A DNA stretch of 64,000 nt from [Bacteroides] pectinophilus (GCA_025146925.1 CP102260.1:3014489-3078488); one strand, 5' to 3'. Numbered from the stretch's first letter, positions 43,592-53,496 are shown. Notes: generated by a model from the letters alone, not told the origin. Translations and numbers: made by a program.

Positions 43592-44566
43592 TTAGATGAG
43601 GACTTCGCCCTGCAGCCATACAACACCCTTGAACCTTCTGCCTACAGCCGGTTCGCCGACAAGGTCCGCCTCGTTGATCGCCATGTCAAATACGATGTCA
43701 TTGCAAATGAGCTTGAGAATCCATATCTTCTCATCAGTGATTACATTGGTCTGATTATCGACCTCCAGAATCTCACCTATAACCGAGTATTGGTCGCACT
43801 CAACACCACATGGCATAAATGAAGTATCCACAATTGAAAGAACATCTTCATTCATAATTCTTCTTGATATCGCTGTATATGTATCAAGGTCATCAATAGT
43901 AAGACTCTCTATGGCGTCCTGGTCACCATTCTTGGCTGCCGCCAGCAGATTCCTTCTTGCTGCATCCTTAGCTGCCTCACGGCCTGATACAGGACGTCTT
44001 GACGTGCTGCGGCTTGCTGTTGGCAGAATTATCATTCCGCCTACCGAAAGCGCCGAGAGAATGACATCCTTGCCGCTTATCGCATCCTTCTCTGCCGGAT
44101 TCTTGCGGTCAAGCATAAAATAATCCGGCTTTTCCTTACCGGATTCAACTCTGCCCTGTCTGTACCTCAGATAATCAAGTGCATTCTGAAGATAGAACAT
44201 CAAAGTCACTCCGGGCTTAAGGTCGTCACATATAACTTCATATGACTCCTTGTCATAATGCCGCTCTATCGATAACTCGTCATTGTCACTTCTGCTGCTC
44301 CCCATAAGCATCGGATAATAATAAATAGGTCTGAATGACGAAGCACTGCCATCCTTAACATCCTCAAGAGCCCCATATACACATATGCCCGTGCTGTCGC
44401 TTATCGGCACCAGCAGCTCTGCTCTTCCGTAGTATTCATTCTTCTTCATGAGGAGATTATTCTCCGGACTCTGCGCTGCCGCCGACTCTATTAACTTCTT
44501 CTCGCCCTCTGCGTCAAATTCTGCAAATCCTATTGCCCTCAAAAAAAGATGCATACTGCCATTCAA
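43592..44566 (-). CDS. DUF3881 family protein
   Basis: 324 residues starting MNGSMHLFLRAIGFAEFDAE, matching DUF3881, a family I associate with Lachnospiraceae. Contains PISDSTGICVYGALEDV, a long central helical region with an Ala/Arg-rich stretch (GREAAKDAARRNLLAAAKNG) and a C-terminal beta-rich VIGEILEVDNQTN segment. No catalytic motif or signal. 20 bp after the HD-GYP gene; function unknown, possibly linked to cyclic-di-GMP signalling by context only. Confidence 0.75.
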   Translation of the reverse strand: MNGSMHLFLRAIGFAEFDAEGEKKLIESAAAQSPENNLLMKKNEYYGRAELLVPISDSTGICVYGALEDVKDGSASSFRPIYYYPMLMGSSRSDNDELSIERHYDKESYEVICDDLKPGVTLMFYLQNALDYLRYRQGRVESGKEKPDYFMLDRKNPAEKDAISGKDVILSALSVGGMIILPTASRSTSRRPVSGREAAKDAARRNLLAAAKNGDQDAIESLTIDDLDTYTAISRRIMNEDVLSIVDTSFMPCGVECDQYSVIGEILEVDNQTNVITDEKIWILKLICNDIVFDMAINEADLVGEPAVGRRFKGVVWLQGEVLI

Positions 44567-44586
44567 ACCTTTCCGGATACTGATTG

Positions 44587-45675
44587 CTAATCAATCGTAT
44601 CAACTATAAATAATGTAAGAATCTTCATAAGATCCTTAAAATCCGGCTTCTCATAATCATGTCCGTCTGCTCCTTTAAGAATCTTTATAACAGGTCTCTC
44701 CGGTGCTTCCGAATTCTGTTTCTCCACTACACCGATCTCGCCGTCACTTGTAAGTACTCTCGTTCCTACCGGATATACCGCCATGGTCTTAAGAAGCTTG
44801 GATGCAACAGAACGCTCATATATAATTCCGGCATTGACCTTTATGTACTCAATAGCCTCATATATCTTCATCTTCCTGCGTCCGATTCCGCTTATCATTG
44901 CATCAAAATCATCACATACCGCAACAAGCTTAACCTCCTGGCTTACCCTGAATCTTGAATTCTGGAAAGGATATCCATTGCCATCCTCACGCTCATGATG
45001 CATAAGTATAATATCCTTGGCTGTGTCAGAAAGCCATGTCTCATCCTGAAGCGCGCTATATCCATATATAGTATGCTTCTTATATTCCATCTGATTCTTC
45101 GGAGACATATCTTCGACATCCACATTAATATAAGGAACCTTTATATACTTAAGCCCTATATCGTGAAGTATCGCCCCCATTGCTATATCATGCACCTGAG
45201 TCTCTGTCATCTTAAGCCTTATGGCAAGAATTGTTGACATTGAACACACATTAATACAATGAGAATACATGTCCGTGCTTATATTACGTATCTCAGTAAG
45301 TCCGTTAACAACCTCCGGTTTCTCGATAACAGAGTCCATTATCCTTACTGCTTCTACCGCAACCTTCTGCAAATCACTGTTATGCTTGTAAATGTGTTTT
45401 TCAAGCACATTCTCAATATTACGCTTTGACTCGCTATATGTCTCATCAATACTGTATACTCTGTTCTCATCCGCACCATTATTGCGTATGTATACATCCT
45501 GAATGTCAAGTTCGCGCAGTTTTTTGATATATTCTTCGCTAAGTACCGTTCCTTCGCTTATCAGTATGACGTTGCCTGATGACACGACCGGCATGCCAAG
45601 AACCTCATTACCTCTTAAATTGTCTACATGTACCTGTTGCATTGCGTGCTCCTGCTGTATTCTGACCGTCTCCAT
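44587..45675 (-). CDS. HD-GYP domain protein (probable cyclic-di-GMP phosphodiesterase)
   Basis: 362 residues. An N-terminal DUF3391-like region (VLGMPVVSSGNVILISEGTV) precedes the HD-GYP domain: AMGAILHDIGLKYIKVPY (HD pair), IILMHHEREDGNGYPFQNSR (HHE...DGxGYP) and VCDDFDAMISGIGRRK. Expected to linearise cyclic-di-GMP with a bimetal centre in the cytoplasm. Start ATG at 45675 has no strong ribosome site; an internal Met is possible. Confidence 0.9.
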   Translation of the reverse strand: METVRIQQEHAMQQVHVDNLRGNEVLGMPVVSSGNVILISEGTVLSEEYIKKLRELDIQDVYIRNNGADENRVYSIDETYSESKRNIENVLEKHIYKHNSDLQKVAVEAVRIMDSVIEKPEVVNGLTEIRNISTDMYSHCINVCSMSTILAIRLKMTETQVHDIAMGAILHDIGLKYIKVPYINVDVEDMSPKNQMEYKKHTIYGYSALQDETWLSDTAKDIILMHHEREDGNGYPFQNSRFRVSQEVKLVAVCDDFDAMISGIGRRKMKIYEAIEYIKVNAGIIYERSVASKLLKTMAVYPVGTRVLTSDGEIGVVEKQNSEAPERPVIKILKGADGHDYEKPDFKDLMKILTLFIVDTID

Positions 45676-45827
45676 CTGATTTTAATCCGCATATATGTAC
45701 CAATATGTAAAATATACATATATATGCCAGATATTTCTGTTAGTATTCTAACATAATATATTTGAATACACAATATAACTCTTTATTGAGGTTATTGTGA
45801 AATAATTCCTATATATCCATGTAAATG

Positions 45828-45878
45828 TTGACATTTGGTCGTTTTAAGCATATAATGCAATTGTTAAAATATTAACGA
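45828..45878 (+). promoter_or_regulatory. adhE promoter with Rex-type operator
   Basis: Perfect TTGACA (45828-45833), 17-bp spacer, TATAAT (45851-45856). Immediately downstream TTGTTAAAATATTAACGA (45861-45878) is close to the Rex consensus TTGTTAA-N4-TTAACAA and would cover the start site, so high NADH would relieve repression. The rest of gap 45676-45827 holds nothing recognised. Confidence 0.8.
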
Positions 45879-45908
45879 TGTATAAATACTAATACAGGAG
45901 GTATTGCA

Positions 45909-48503
45909 ATGGAGAACATTGTAGACAACATGGACGCCCTTAATGCCAGGCTTGCACAGGTGCGCGACGCACAAAAGATATTTGCTTCATATACACAGGA
46001 GCAGGTAGACGCAATATTCAAAGCAGCTGCCATCGCCGCTAATCAGGCGCGTATTCCACTTGCCAAGATGGCTGTTGAGGAAACAGGCATGGGTGTAGTT
46101 GAAGATAAGGTTATCAAGAACCACTATGCCGCCGAGTACATTTACAATAAGTACAAGGATGTACAGACATGTGGTGTTATTGAGGAGGATAAATCATTTG
46201 GAATTAAAAAGATTGCTGAACCCATCGGTGTCGTAGCAGCTGTAATCCCTACTACTAATCCTACGTCCACAGCAATTTTCAAGACACTTATTTCACTTAA
46301 GACACGTAACGGAATTATCATAAGTCCGCATCCAAGGGCTAAGAGAAGCACAATTGCTGCCGCCAAGGTTGTACTTGACGCTGCTGTTGCTGCCGGTGCT
46401 CCTAAGAATATTATCGGATGGATTGATGTTCCTTCAATAGAGATGACTAATACGCTGATGCAGGAGGCTGATATCATACTTGCAACAGGTGGTCCCGGAA
46501 TGGTTAAGTCAGCTTATTCTTCAGGTAAGCCGGCTCTCGGCGTTGGTGCCGGTAACACACCTGCAATTATGGATGCAAGCTGTGACATTAAGCTTGCAGT
46601 TAATTCAGTTATCCACTCCAAGACATTTGATAATGGTATGATTTGCGCATCAGAGCAATCGGTAATTGTGGATAAGTCTATATATGACGCTGTCAAAAAG
46701 GAATTTGCGTACAGAGGATGTTACTTCCTTAAGGATGATGAACTTGATAAAGTTCGTAAGACAATCATTATAAACGGTTCTCTCAACGCTAAGATTGTAG
46801 GCCAGAAAGCATGCACTATTGCAGCACTTGCCGGTGTTAAGGTTCCTGAAGCAACCAAGATACTTATAGGTGAAGTAACATCTGTTGATCTGTCAGAAGA
46901 ATTTGCTCATGAGAAACTTTCACCTGTACTTGCAATGTATCGTGCGAATAACTTTGAGGATGCTGTGGATAAAGCTTCACATCTTATTGCTGACGGTGGA
47001 TATGGTCACACATCTTCTCTCTATATTAATATTGAGACACAGGCTGATAAGATTGCAGTCTTCTCAGAAGCAATGAAGACATGCCGAATCCTCATCAATA
47101 CCCCTTCGTCACATGGTGGTATCGGTGATCTCTATAACTTCAAGCTTGCTCCTTCACTTACACTTGGCTGCGGCTCATGGGGCGGCAACTCAGTATCAGA
47201 AAACGTAGGTGTAAAGCACCTTCTCAATGTTAAGACTGTAGCTGAAAGGAGAGAGAATATGCTTTGGTTCAGAGCTCCTGAAAAGGTATATTTCAAGAAG
47301 GGATGCCTGCCTGTTGCACTTGACGAACTTGGTAATGTAATGGGTAAGAAGCGTGTATTTATTGTAACTGACCAGTATCTGTATAAGAGTGGTTCTATCA
47401 AATGTGTAACAGATAAGCTCGATGAACTCGGGATTATTCATTCAGAATTCTTCAATGTAACACCTGACCCGACACTTGCATGTGCCAAGGAAGGTCTTGC
47501 ACAGCTTAAGCTCTTTGAGCCTGACTGTATAATTGCCATAGGTGGCGGATCACCTATGGATGCAGCTAAGATTATGTGGGTAATGTATGAACATCCGGAA
47601 GTTGATTTCATGGATATGGCAATGCGCTTTATGGATATCAGGAAGCGTGTATACACATTCCCTCACATGGGCGACAAAGCTTATTTCGTTGCTATTCCTA
47701 CATCATCAGGTACAGGCTCAGAGGTGACTCCATTTGCCGTAATTACTGATGAGACAACAGGTACCAAGTACCCTCTTGCCGATTATGAACTTATGCCTAA
47801 GATGGCTATTGTCGATGCTGACATGATGATGAACCAGCCTAAGGGACTTACAAGCTCTTCAGGCATTGATGCACTTACACATGCCCTTGAAGCTTATGCG
47901 TCAATAATGGCAACTGATTTTACAGATGGTCTTGCACTTAAAGCCATGAAGAATATATTTGAATATCTTCCTGATGCATACGATAAAGGGCCACACGATG
48001 CCAAGGCACGTGAGAAGATGGCTGAAGCCTCTACTATGGCAGGTATGGCATTTGCCAACGCATTCCTTGGTGTCTGCCACTCAATGGCTCACAAACTCGG
48101 TGCATACCATCATCTGCCACACGGTATTGCCAATGCACTTCTTATAACTATAGTTATGAGATTCAATGCTGCGGAAGTTCCGACTAAGATGGGAACATTT
48201 TCACAGTATGCATATCCTCATACACTTGACAGATATCTTGAATGTGCTGATTTTCTTGGAATTAAGGGACGCACTAAAGAAGATAAGTTTAATAACTTTA
48301 TCGATGCAATAGAGGAACTTAAGGATAAGGTTGGAATTAAGAAGACTATTAAGGATTACGGCATTGAGGAAGCTGACTTCCTTGCTACTCTCGATGAAAT
48401 GGTTGAGAATGCATTTGATGATCAGTGTACAGGAGCTAACCCAAGATATCCTCTTATGAGTGAAATCAAAGAGATGTATCTTAAGGCTTACTATGGTGAA
48501 TAA
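45909..48503 (+). CDS. adhE: Bifunctional acetaldehyde-CoA/alcohol dehydrogenase
   Basis: 864 residues, full length. N-terminal CoA-acylating aldehyde dehydrogenase (about 1-440) with catalytic Cys in DNGMICASEQSV and IPTTNPTSTAIFKTLISLKT; C-terminal iron-dependent alcohol dehydrogenase (about 450-864) with AIGGGSPMDAAKIMW, PTSSGTGSEVTPFAV and iron-site histidines in CHSMAHKLGAYHHLPHGIAN. Reduces acetyl-CoA to ethanol, reoxidising two NADH. AGGAGGTATTGCA before the ATG. Strong promoter and likely Rex control. Confidence 0.97.
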   Translation: MENIVDNMDALNARLAQVRDAQKIFASYTQEQVDAIFKAAAIAANQARIPLAKMAVEETGMGVVEDKVIKNHYAAEYIYNKYKDVQTCGVIEEDKSFGIKKIAEPIGVVAAVIPTTNPTSTAIFKTLISLKTRNGIIISPHPRAKRSTIAAAKVVLDAAVAAGAPKNIIGWIDVPSIEMTNTLMQEADIILATGGPGMVKSAYSSGKPALGVGAGNTPAIMDASCDIKLAVNSVIHSKTFDNGMICASEQSVIVDKSIYDAVKKEFAYRGCYFLKDDELDKVRKTIIINGSLNAKIVGQKACTIAALAGVKVPEATKILIGEVTSVDLSEEFAHEKLSPVLAMYRANNFEDAVDKASHLIADGGYGHTSSLYINIETQADKIAVFSEAMKTCRILINTPSSHGGIGDLYNFKLAPSLTLGCGSWGGNSVSENVGVKHLLNVKTVAERRENMLWFRAPEKVYFKKGCLPVALDELGNVMGKKRVFIVTDQYLYKSGSIKCVTDKLDELGIIHSEFFNVTPDPTLACAKEGLAQLKLFEPDCIIAIGGGSPMDAAKIMWVMYEHPEVDFMDMAMRFMDIRKRVYTFPHMGDKAYFVAIPTSSGTGSEVTPFAVITDETTGTKYPLADYELMPKMAIVDADMMMNQPKGLTSSSGIDALTHALEAYASIMATDFTDGLALKAMKNIFEYLPDAYDKGPHDAKAREKMAEASTMAGMAFANAFLGVCHSMAHKLGAYHHLPHGIANALLITIVMRFNAAEVPTKMGTFSQYAYPHTLDRYLECADFLGIKGRTKEDKFNNFIDAIEELKDKVGIKKTIKDYGIEEADFLATLDEMVENAFDDQCTGANPRYPLMSEIKEMYLKAYYGE

Positions 48504-48520
48504 ATAAGGAGGGGATATCA

Positions 48521-49270
48521 ATGAAGTTTGACAATTGCATTTCCAAAGGAAAATTAAAAAGCGTCTATCTTAAAGACGGCAAAGCCATTAAAGTATTTGA
48601 TAAAAAATACAACAAGTCAGATGTTCTCTATGAAGCACTCAATACTTCGCGTGTAGAGGACGCCAAAGCTGATGTACCTAAGCTTCTCTCTGTTGATGTT
48701 ATCGACGGACAGTGGTGCATTACAAGTGAATATGTCGAAGGCAGTACTCTTGCTGAGTTAATGAAAGCTCATCCTAAGAAGATGGATACTTATCTACAGC
48801 AGATGGTTGATCTTCAGCTTTCTATCCACAGCAAGCGTAATCCTCTTATGATAAGACTTAAGGATAAGCTCATAAGACAGATTAACGATCTTGACTGCAT
48901 AGATTCTACCAAAAAATATGAGATTCTCACAAGGCTTAACGGAATGCATGAACATTCAAAGCTTTGCCACGGCGACTTTTCTCCTGAGAATATCATTGTT
49001 ACCAAGTCCGGCAAGCTTGTTGCCGTAGACTGGGTACATGCAACACAGGGCAATGCAAGTGCTGATGTGGCAAGAACTTATCTTCTGCTTGCTCTCAACG
49101 ATATAGCTGTTGCAGACAGATATCTCGATATCTTCTGTGCCAAGTCCGGAACTGCCAAAAATTATGTTCAGAACTGGCTTCCTATCGTCGCTGCTGCACA
49201 GCTTGACAAGAAACGTCCTGAAGAGAAAGAACTCCTTACGAAGTGGATAGATGTTGTTAACTTTGAATAA
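48521..49270 (+). CDS. Aminoglycoside phosphotransferase-fold kinase (APH family)
   Basis: 249 residues with a protein-kinase-like fold: N-lobe KGKLKSVYLKDGKAIKVFDK with the ATP-binding Lys, catalytic loop LCHGDFSPENIIVTKSGKLV and the metal-binding VAVDWVHATQG. Small-molecule kinase of unknown substrate; APH paralogues of this length in Lachnospiraceae are not known resistance enzymes. 17 bp after adhE, same strand, AAGGAGGGGATATCA before the ATG, so co-transcribed. Confidence 0.82.
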   Translation: MKFDNCISKGKLKSVYLKDGKAIKVFDKKYNKSDVLYEALNTSRVEDAKADVPKLLSVDVIDGQWCITSEYVEGSTLAELMKAHPKKMDTYLQQMVDLQLSIHSKRNPLMIRLKDKLIRQINDLDCIDSTKKYEILTRLNGMHEHSKLCHGDFSPENIIVTKSGKLVAVDWVHATQGNASADVARTYLLLALNDIAVADRYLDIFCAKSGTAKNYVQNWLPIVAAAQLDKKRPEEKELLTKWIDVVNFE

Positions 49271-49314
49271 GTATTCAATATAAATATTTAAACAAAGTTC
49301 ATAACACAAGAATA

Positions 49315-49356
49315 AAAATCCGCAGGCGACATTGATTATGATTGCCTGCGGATTTT
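49315..49356. terminator. Terminator after adhE operon
   Basis: Perfect 13-bp arms AAAATCCGCAGGC (49315-49327) and GCCTGCGGATTTT (49344-49356), bidirectional. Confidence 0.9.
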
Positions 49357-49402
49357 GTGTTATATAATTAATATAATGATACCAGGGTTAAAAGGTATCA
49401 AA

Positions 49403-49424
49403 GTCGGGGGCTTTTGCCCCCGAC
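49403..49424. terminator. Terminator after serS
   Basis: Perfect 9-bp arms GTCGGGGGC and GCCCCCGAC around TTTT, followed by TTT on the minus strand, 46 bp beyond the serS stop. A small GATACC/GGTATC dyad (49379-49399) lies next to it. Confidence 0.75.
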
Positions 49425-49470
49425 ATCATATAATAATTCTACTATTATTCTGCCGTTCTACTGTTTACTG

Positions 49471-50754
49471 TTATGGTTCTATAACTGTCTTACCACCCAT
49501 GTATGGCTGAAGAACCTTAGGAATACGGACACTTCCATCTTCATTAAGATTATTCTCAAGGAATGCAATAAGCATTCTTGGTGGTGCAACAACTGTGTTG
49601 TTAAGTGTATGTGCAAAATACTTCTTGCCATCCTCGCCATTTACACGAATCTTAAGACGTCTTGCCTGTGCATCTCCTAAGTTAGAGCAGCTGCCCACCT
49701 CAAAGTACTTCTTCTGTCTTGGTGACCATGCCTCTACATCAAGTGACTTAACCTTAAGATCTGCAAGATCTCCTGAACAGCAGTTAAGTGTTCTTACAGG
49801 AATATCAAGTGATCTGAAGAGATCTACTGTGTTCTGCCACAGCTTGTCATACCACATATTGCTGTCTTCAGGCTTACATACAACAATCATTTCCTGCTTC
49901 TCAAACTGGTGAATTCTGTACACGCCTCTCTCCTCGATTCCGTGCGCACCCTTCTCCTTACGGAAACATGGTGAATAACTTGTAAGTGTCTTAGGAAGTT
50001 CTGCCTCAGGCGTAATCGTATCGATAAACTTACCAATCATTGAATGCTCACTCGTACCGATAAGATACAAATCTTCACCCTCAATCTTATACATCATGGC
50101 ATCCATCTCTGCGAAACTCATAACACCTGTAACTACATTACTTCTTATCATAAATGGAGGTACACAATATGTGAAGCCTCTGTCAATCATAAAGTCTCTT
50201 GCATATGAGATTACAGCTGAATGAAGTCTTGCGATATCTCCCATGAGATAATAGAATCCATTACCTGCAACCTTTCTTGCAGAATCAAGGTCTATGCCGT
50301 GAAGCTTTTCCATAATATCTGTGTGATACGGTATCTCAAAATCAGGTACAAATGGATCACCAAACTTCTCTATCTCTACATTTTCTGAATCGTCCTTACC
50401 GATAGGAACACTGGGATCAATGATGTTAGGAATTGTCATCATTATCTTAGTTACCTTTTCGTTGAGTTCTGCTTCCCTTGCTTCAAGCTCTGTAAGGCGC
50501 TCAGCATTCTTAGCTACCTGTGCCTTAAGTTCCTCAGCTTCTTCTTTCTTGCCCTGTCCCATAAGCATACCAATCTGCTTTGATATCTTATTACGGCTGC
50601 TTCTAATCTCATCTGCTTCCTTCTGAGTTGCTCTTGCCTGCTCGTCAAGTGCTATAACCTCATCAACCAATGGAAGTTTCTGATCCTGAAACTTATTTCT
50701 GATGTTCTGCTTTACTACTTCTGGATTCTCTCTGACAAATTTTAAATCTAACAT
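49471..50754 (-). CDS. serS: Seryl-tRNA synthetase
   Basis: 427 residues, usual length. N-terminal long coiled-coil arm (about 30-100, LDEQARATQKEADEIRSSRN), then the class II core with motif 2 CFRKEGAHGIEERGVYRIHQF region and motif 3 AHTLNNTVVAPPRMLIAFLE. Charges tRNA-Ser. A parS site lies 33 bp upstream of the start. Confidence 0.97.
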   Translation of the reverse strand: MLDLKFVRENPEVVKQNIRNKFQDQKLPLVDEVIALDEQARATQKEADEIRSSRNKISKQIGMLMGQGKKEEAEELKAQVAKNAERLTELEAREAELNEKVTKIMMTIPNIIDPSVPIGKDDSENVEIEKFGDPFVPDFEIPYHTDIMEKLHGIDLDSARKVAGNGFYYLMGDIARLHSAVISYARDFMIDRGFTYCVPPFMIRSNVVTGVMSFAEMDAMMYKIEGEDLYLIGTSEHSMIGKFIDTITPEAELPKTLTSYSPCFRKEKGAHGIEERGVYRIHQFEKQEMIVVCKPEDSNMWYDKLWQNTVDLFRSLDIPVRTLNCCSGDLADLKVKSLDVEAWSPRQKKYFEVGSCSNLGDAQARRLKIRVNGEDGKKYFAHTLNNTVVAPPRMLIAFLENNLNEDGSVRIPKVLQPYMGGKTVIEP

Positions 50755-50786
50755 TCTTTATGTCCTCCGTAAAGATTTTATTAAAA

Positions 50787-50802
50787 TGTTTCACGTGAAA
50801 CA
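50787..50802. promoter_or_regulatory. parS centromere site
   Basis: TGTTTCACGTGAAACA, a perfect 16-bp parS palindrome, between serS and the DUF4446 gene. Binding and CTP-dependent loading site for ParB. Confidence 0.95.
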
Positions 50803-50809
50803 TTTGTTA

Positions 50810-51481
50810 TTAATTCTGCTGTTCTTGTTCCTGCTGTTCCTTTGCCGCTGCAGCCTCAGCTTCTGCTAATTCTGTATCATCAAGGCCAAGTGCGTCCAAT
50901 GCCTCATCCAGTTCATTAATATCTACTGTATTATTAATAACCTCATTCATATGACCGAGATCTGTATCGCCAAGTGGTCCGGCAATCGCCTTTTCAAGAC
51001 TTTCAGCTTCTTCTTCGCCAAGCTCAATATATGACTCGCCTGCAACTATCTCCTTGATATACATGTAGCAGCCCTCTCTGCTGTGCATTGAATTAATGAT
51101 AAATCCATTATTCTTATTATCAAGCATTGTAAGTGCAAAGCTGAGTTTGCCGCCCATCTCATGAAATGCATCGTACTTTACAATTCCAACCTTCTGGTAT
51201 GAATAGTGAATCTTATCAAGCAGGAACTTGATATTCTTCACATTCTTGGCATTTATCCTCTTGAGATCCTCTATTTCTTTAAATCTTTCTTTTAGCAGAG
51301 GTTCAAGTGACCTGGCATCTTTGCCTTCCATAAAATTCTCATACTTTTTCCTAGTGTGTCCCATCTTGCAGATTGCTACAATTGCAAGAATAAGTGATAC
51401 TATTGATATTATCCCCATCACTAATACTGCTATTATAACATACTGCATGTCAACCGAAAATAATCCAAAAAAGTTAACCAT
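50810..51481 (-). CDS. DUF4446 family membrane protein
   Basis: 223 residues from MVNFFGLFSVDMQYVIIAVL (GGAGCATACA before the ATG; alternative Met at 51493). One N-terminal membrane span (about 13-38), a basic GHTRKKYENFM segment, then the DUF4446 core KNIKFLLDKIHYSYQKVGIV and MLDNKNNGFIINSMHSREGC, followed by an acidic Gln-rich tail. The family usually sits beside parB; function unknown. Confidence 0.88.
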   Translation of the reverse strand: MVNFFGLFSVDMQYVIIAVLVMGIISIVSLILAIVAICKMGHTRKKYENFMEGKDARSLEPLLKERFKEIEDLKRINAKNVKNIKFLLDKIHYSYQKVGIVKYDAFHEMGGKLSFALTMLDNKNNGFIINSMHSREGCYMYIKEIVAGESYIELGEEEAESLEKAIAGPLGDTDLGHMNEVINNTVDINELDEALDALGLDDTELAEAEAAAAKEQQEQEQQN

Positions 51482-51509
51482 TGTATGCTCCAATCTTTAT
51501 CCACCTGAT

Positions 51510-52505
51510 TTACTTAATTGACTGAAGCATATCCATTATACGCTCAAGTTCATCCTGTGAATAGTACTCAATTTCAATCTTACCCTTATTATTTTTTCTG
51601 TTGTGTATCGAAACCTTAGTTCCAAGTACAGACTTTACCTTTTCTTCAAGTTCATGATATATAAGTTCTCTTGCAACGTCTTTTTCCTTTGGTGCTTCCT
51701 TCTTTTTATCAAGAAGCTTCATAAGTTTTTCGGTTTCCCTGACGCTGAGCTTCTCATCAAATATCTGCTGTGCAATCATATACTGCTTATCACCGTCTGA
51801 TATAGCAAGAAGTGCTCTGGCATGTCCGTTGCTTATCATGTTATCCATAACCATCTGCTGAACTCTCTCATCAAGTTTCAGTAATCTCATCGAATTAGCA
51901 ATAGCTGCACGGCTCTTTGATACTCTTTCTGCAACATCATCCTGCTTAAGCTTATATTCATTTATAAGATGCTGATAGGCCTTTGCCTCTTCAATAGGGT
52001 TAAGATCTTCACGCTGTATATTCTCTATAAGCGCTATCTCCATAACCTCCTGTGACGAATAGTCTTTAATAATTACAGGTACTTCTTTAACTCCCGCAAT
52101 CTTAGCAGCTCTCCATCTTCTTTCACCGGCTATTATCTCATAATATCCGTCTTTCTTCTGTACAAGAAGAGGCTGAAGTATTCCATATTGTTTAATAGAT
52201 TCAGCAAGTTCTATAAGAGCATCTTCATCAAATGCTTTCCTAGGCTGTTCTCTATTAGGTTCTATCTCAGAAATTCTCAGCTTCGTATCAGCCGGGACTT
52301 TCACCTCTTTAATTACTTCTTTTACAACTACCTTTTCGTTCTTGTCTTCTACATCTTCAGCTATAAGAGCTCCTATTCCCTTGCCGATTCCTTTTCCAAG
52401 TCCCTTACTCTTGGCTGCCGGCTTAACTGCAGGCTTCGGTGTTGTCTTTGGTGTTCCCTTAGTTACAGTTTTTGCTGAGCTTTTACTGTTTTTTGCTGAC
52501 GCCAT
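51510..52505 (-). CDS. parB: Chromosome partitioning protein ParB (Spo0J)
   Basis: 331 residues from MASAKNSKSS (GGAGAACATAGCA chooses this ATG over 52520). A low-complexity Lys/Thr/Pro N-terminal region and a GLGKGIGKGIGALI ParA-stimulating-like segment, then the CTP-binding ParB/Srx core with GERRWRAAK, an HTH (KLKQDDVAERVSKSRAAIAN) and a C-terminal dimerisation zone. Loads on the two parS sites and spreads. Confidence 0.96.
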   Translation of the reverse strand: MASAKNSKSSAKTVTKGTPKTTPKPAVKPAAKSKGLGKGIGKGIGALIAEDVEDKNEKVVVKEVIKEVKVPADTKLRISEIEPNREQPRKAFDEDALIELAESIKQYGILQPLLVQKKDGYYEIIAGERRWRAAKIAGVKEVPVIIKDYSSQEVMEIALIENIQREDLNPIEEAKAYQHLINEYKLKQDDVAERVSKSRAAIANSMRLLKLDERVQQMVMDNMISNGHARALLAISDGDKQYMIAQQIFDEKLSVRETEKLMKLLDKKKEAPKEKDVARELIYHELEEKVKSVLGTKVSIHNRKNNKGKIEIEYYSQDELERIMDMLQSIK

Positions 52506-52560
52506 TGCTATGTTCTCCATTTCTACTTAAATATTGTCATACTAATACTGCAATATTGCA

Positions 52561-53328
52561 TTAACCAAAATTCTGATTCATGACCTCTTCTGCCAGTAAT
52601 CGGTAGCTTTCTGCTCCTGCTGATTTGGAGTCATATATATTAATAGGAAGTCCATGGCTTGGTGCCTCTGCAAGTCTTACATTTCTTGGTATAATCGTCT
52701 TATATATATTCTGTCCAAGATTCTCTTTGACATTCTCAACCACCTGAAGTGAAAGATTAGTTCTTGCATCATACATTGTGAACACAACTCCCTCAAGTTC
52801 AAGTTCAGGATTCAGCTTACGTTTTACAAGATTAATTGTATGTATAAGCTGTGTAAGTCCCTCAAGTGCATAATATTCACACTGTATAGGTACAAGTACA
52901 GTATCAGCCGCCGTCATTGCATTAACCGTAAGCATACTGAGTGATGGTGGACAATCAAGCACTATATAATCATATCTATCCTTAATATCATAGAGAATAT
53001 TCTTTAAAATATATTCTCTGTTTTCTACATCAATCAGTTCAATCTCTGCTCCTGCAAGATTGACATTAGAAGGAAGTACATCAAGATTATCAAATACATC
53101 TTTTTGTATTGCATCATCAGCACTTATAGTGCCAAGCATAACCTGATAAATGGTGTTCTCAACATCATCTTTTGATACTCCCAGACCACTTGTTGCATTC
53201 CCCTGTGGATCAATATCCACTATAAGAACCTTCTGTTCCTTTTCTGCAAGACATGCCGCAAGATTTATTGCTGTTGTTGATTTTCCAACGCCACCCTTTT
53301 GGTTGGCAATTGCAATTATTCTTCCCAT
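52561..53328 (-). CDS. parA: Chromosome partitioning ATPase ParA (Soj)
   Basis: 255 residues with the deviant Walker A ANQKGGVGKSTTAIN, Walker A' VLIVDIDPQGNATSG and Walker B DYIVLDCPPSLSML. DNA-binding ATPase that positions the origin with ParB. 56 bp upstream of parB in the same operon; a parS site lies 115 bp before its start. Confidence 0.97.
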   Translation of the reverse strand: MGRIIAIANQKGGVGKSTTAINLAACLAEKEQKVLIVDIDPQGNATSGLGVSKDDVENTIYQVMLGTISADDAIQKDVFDNLDVLPSNVNLAGAEIELIDVENREYILKNILYDIKDRYDYIVLDCPPSLSMLTVNAMTAADTVLVPIQCEYYALEGLTQLIHTINLVKRKLNPELELEGVVFTMYDARTNLSLQVVENVKENLGQNIYKTIIPRNVRLAEAPSHGLPINIYDSKSAGAESYRLLAEEVMNQNFG

Positions 53329-53442
53329 ATTTCCTCATTTCTGTGCATGTTTTGTGAATGCACCACAACACAACCTGCATTTTTAATAATAGCACAATTT
53401 TGCTGCATACTCAACACTTATACTAATTACAAAAACAAAAAA

Positions 53443-53473
53443 TGTTTCACGTGAAACATTTTCACATGAAACA
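53443..53473. promoter_or_regulatory. parS site plus degenerate second half-copy
   Basis: TGTTTCACGTGAAACA at 53443-53458, perfect; directly abutting it ATTTTCACATGAAACA (53458-53473) matches parS at 13 of 16 positions. Lies upstream of parA. Confidence 0.95.
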
Positions 53474-53496
53474 TTTTAAAAGACCTGTCTCAATTA

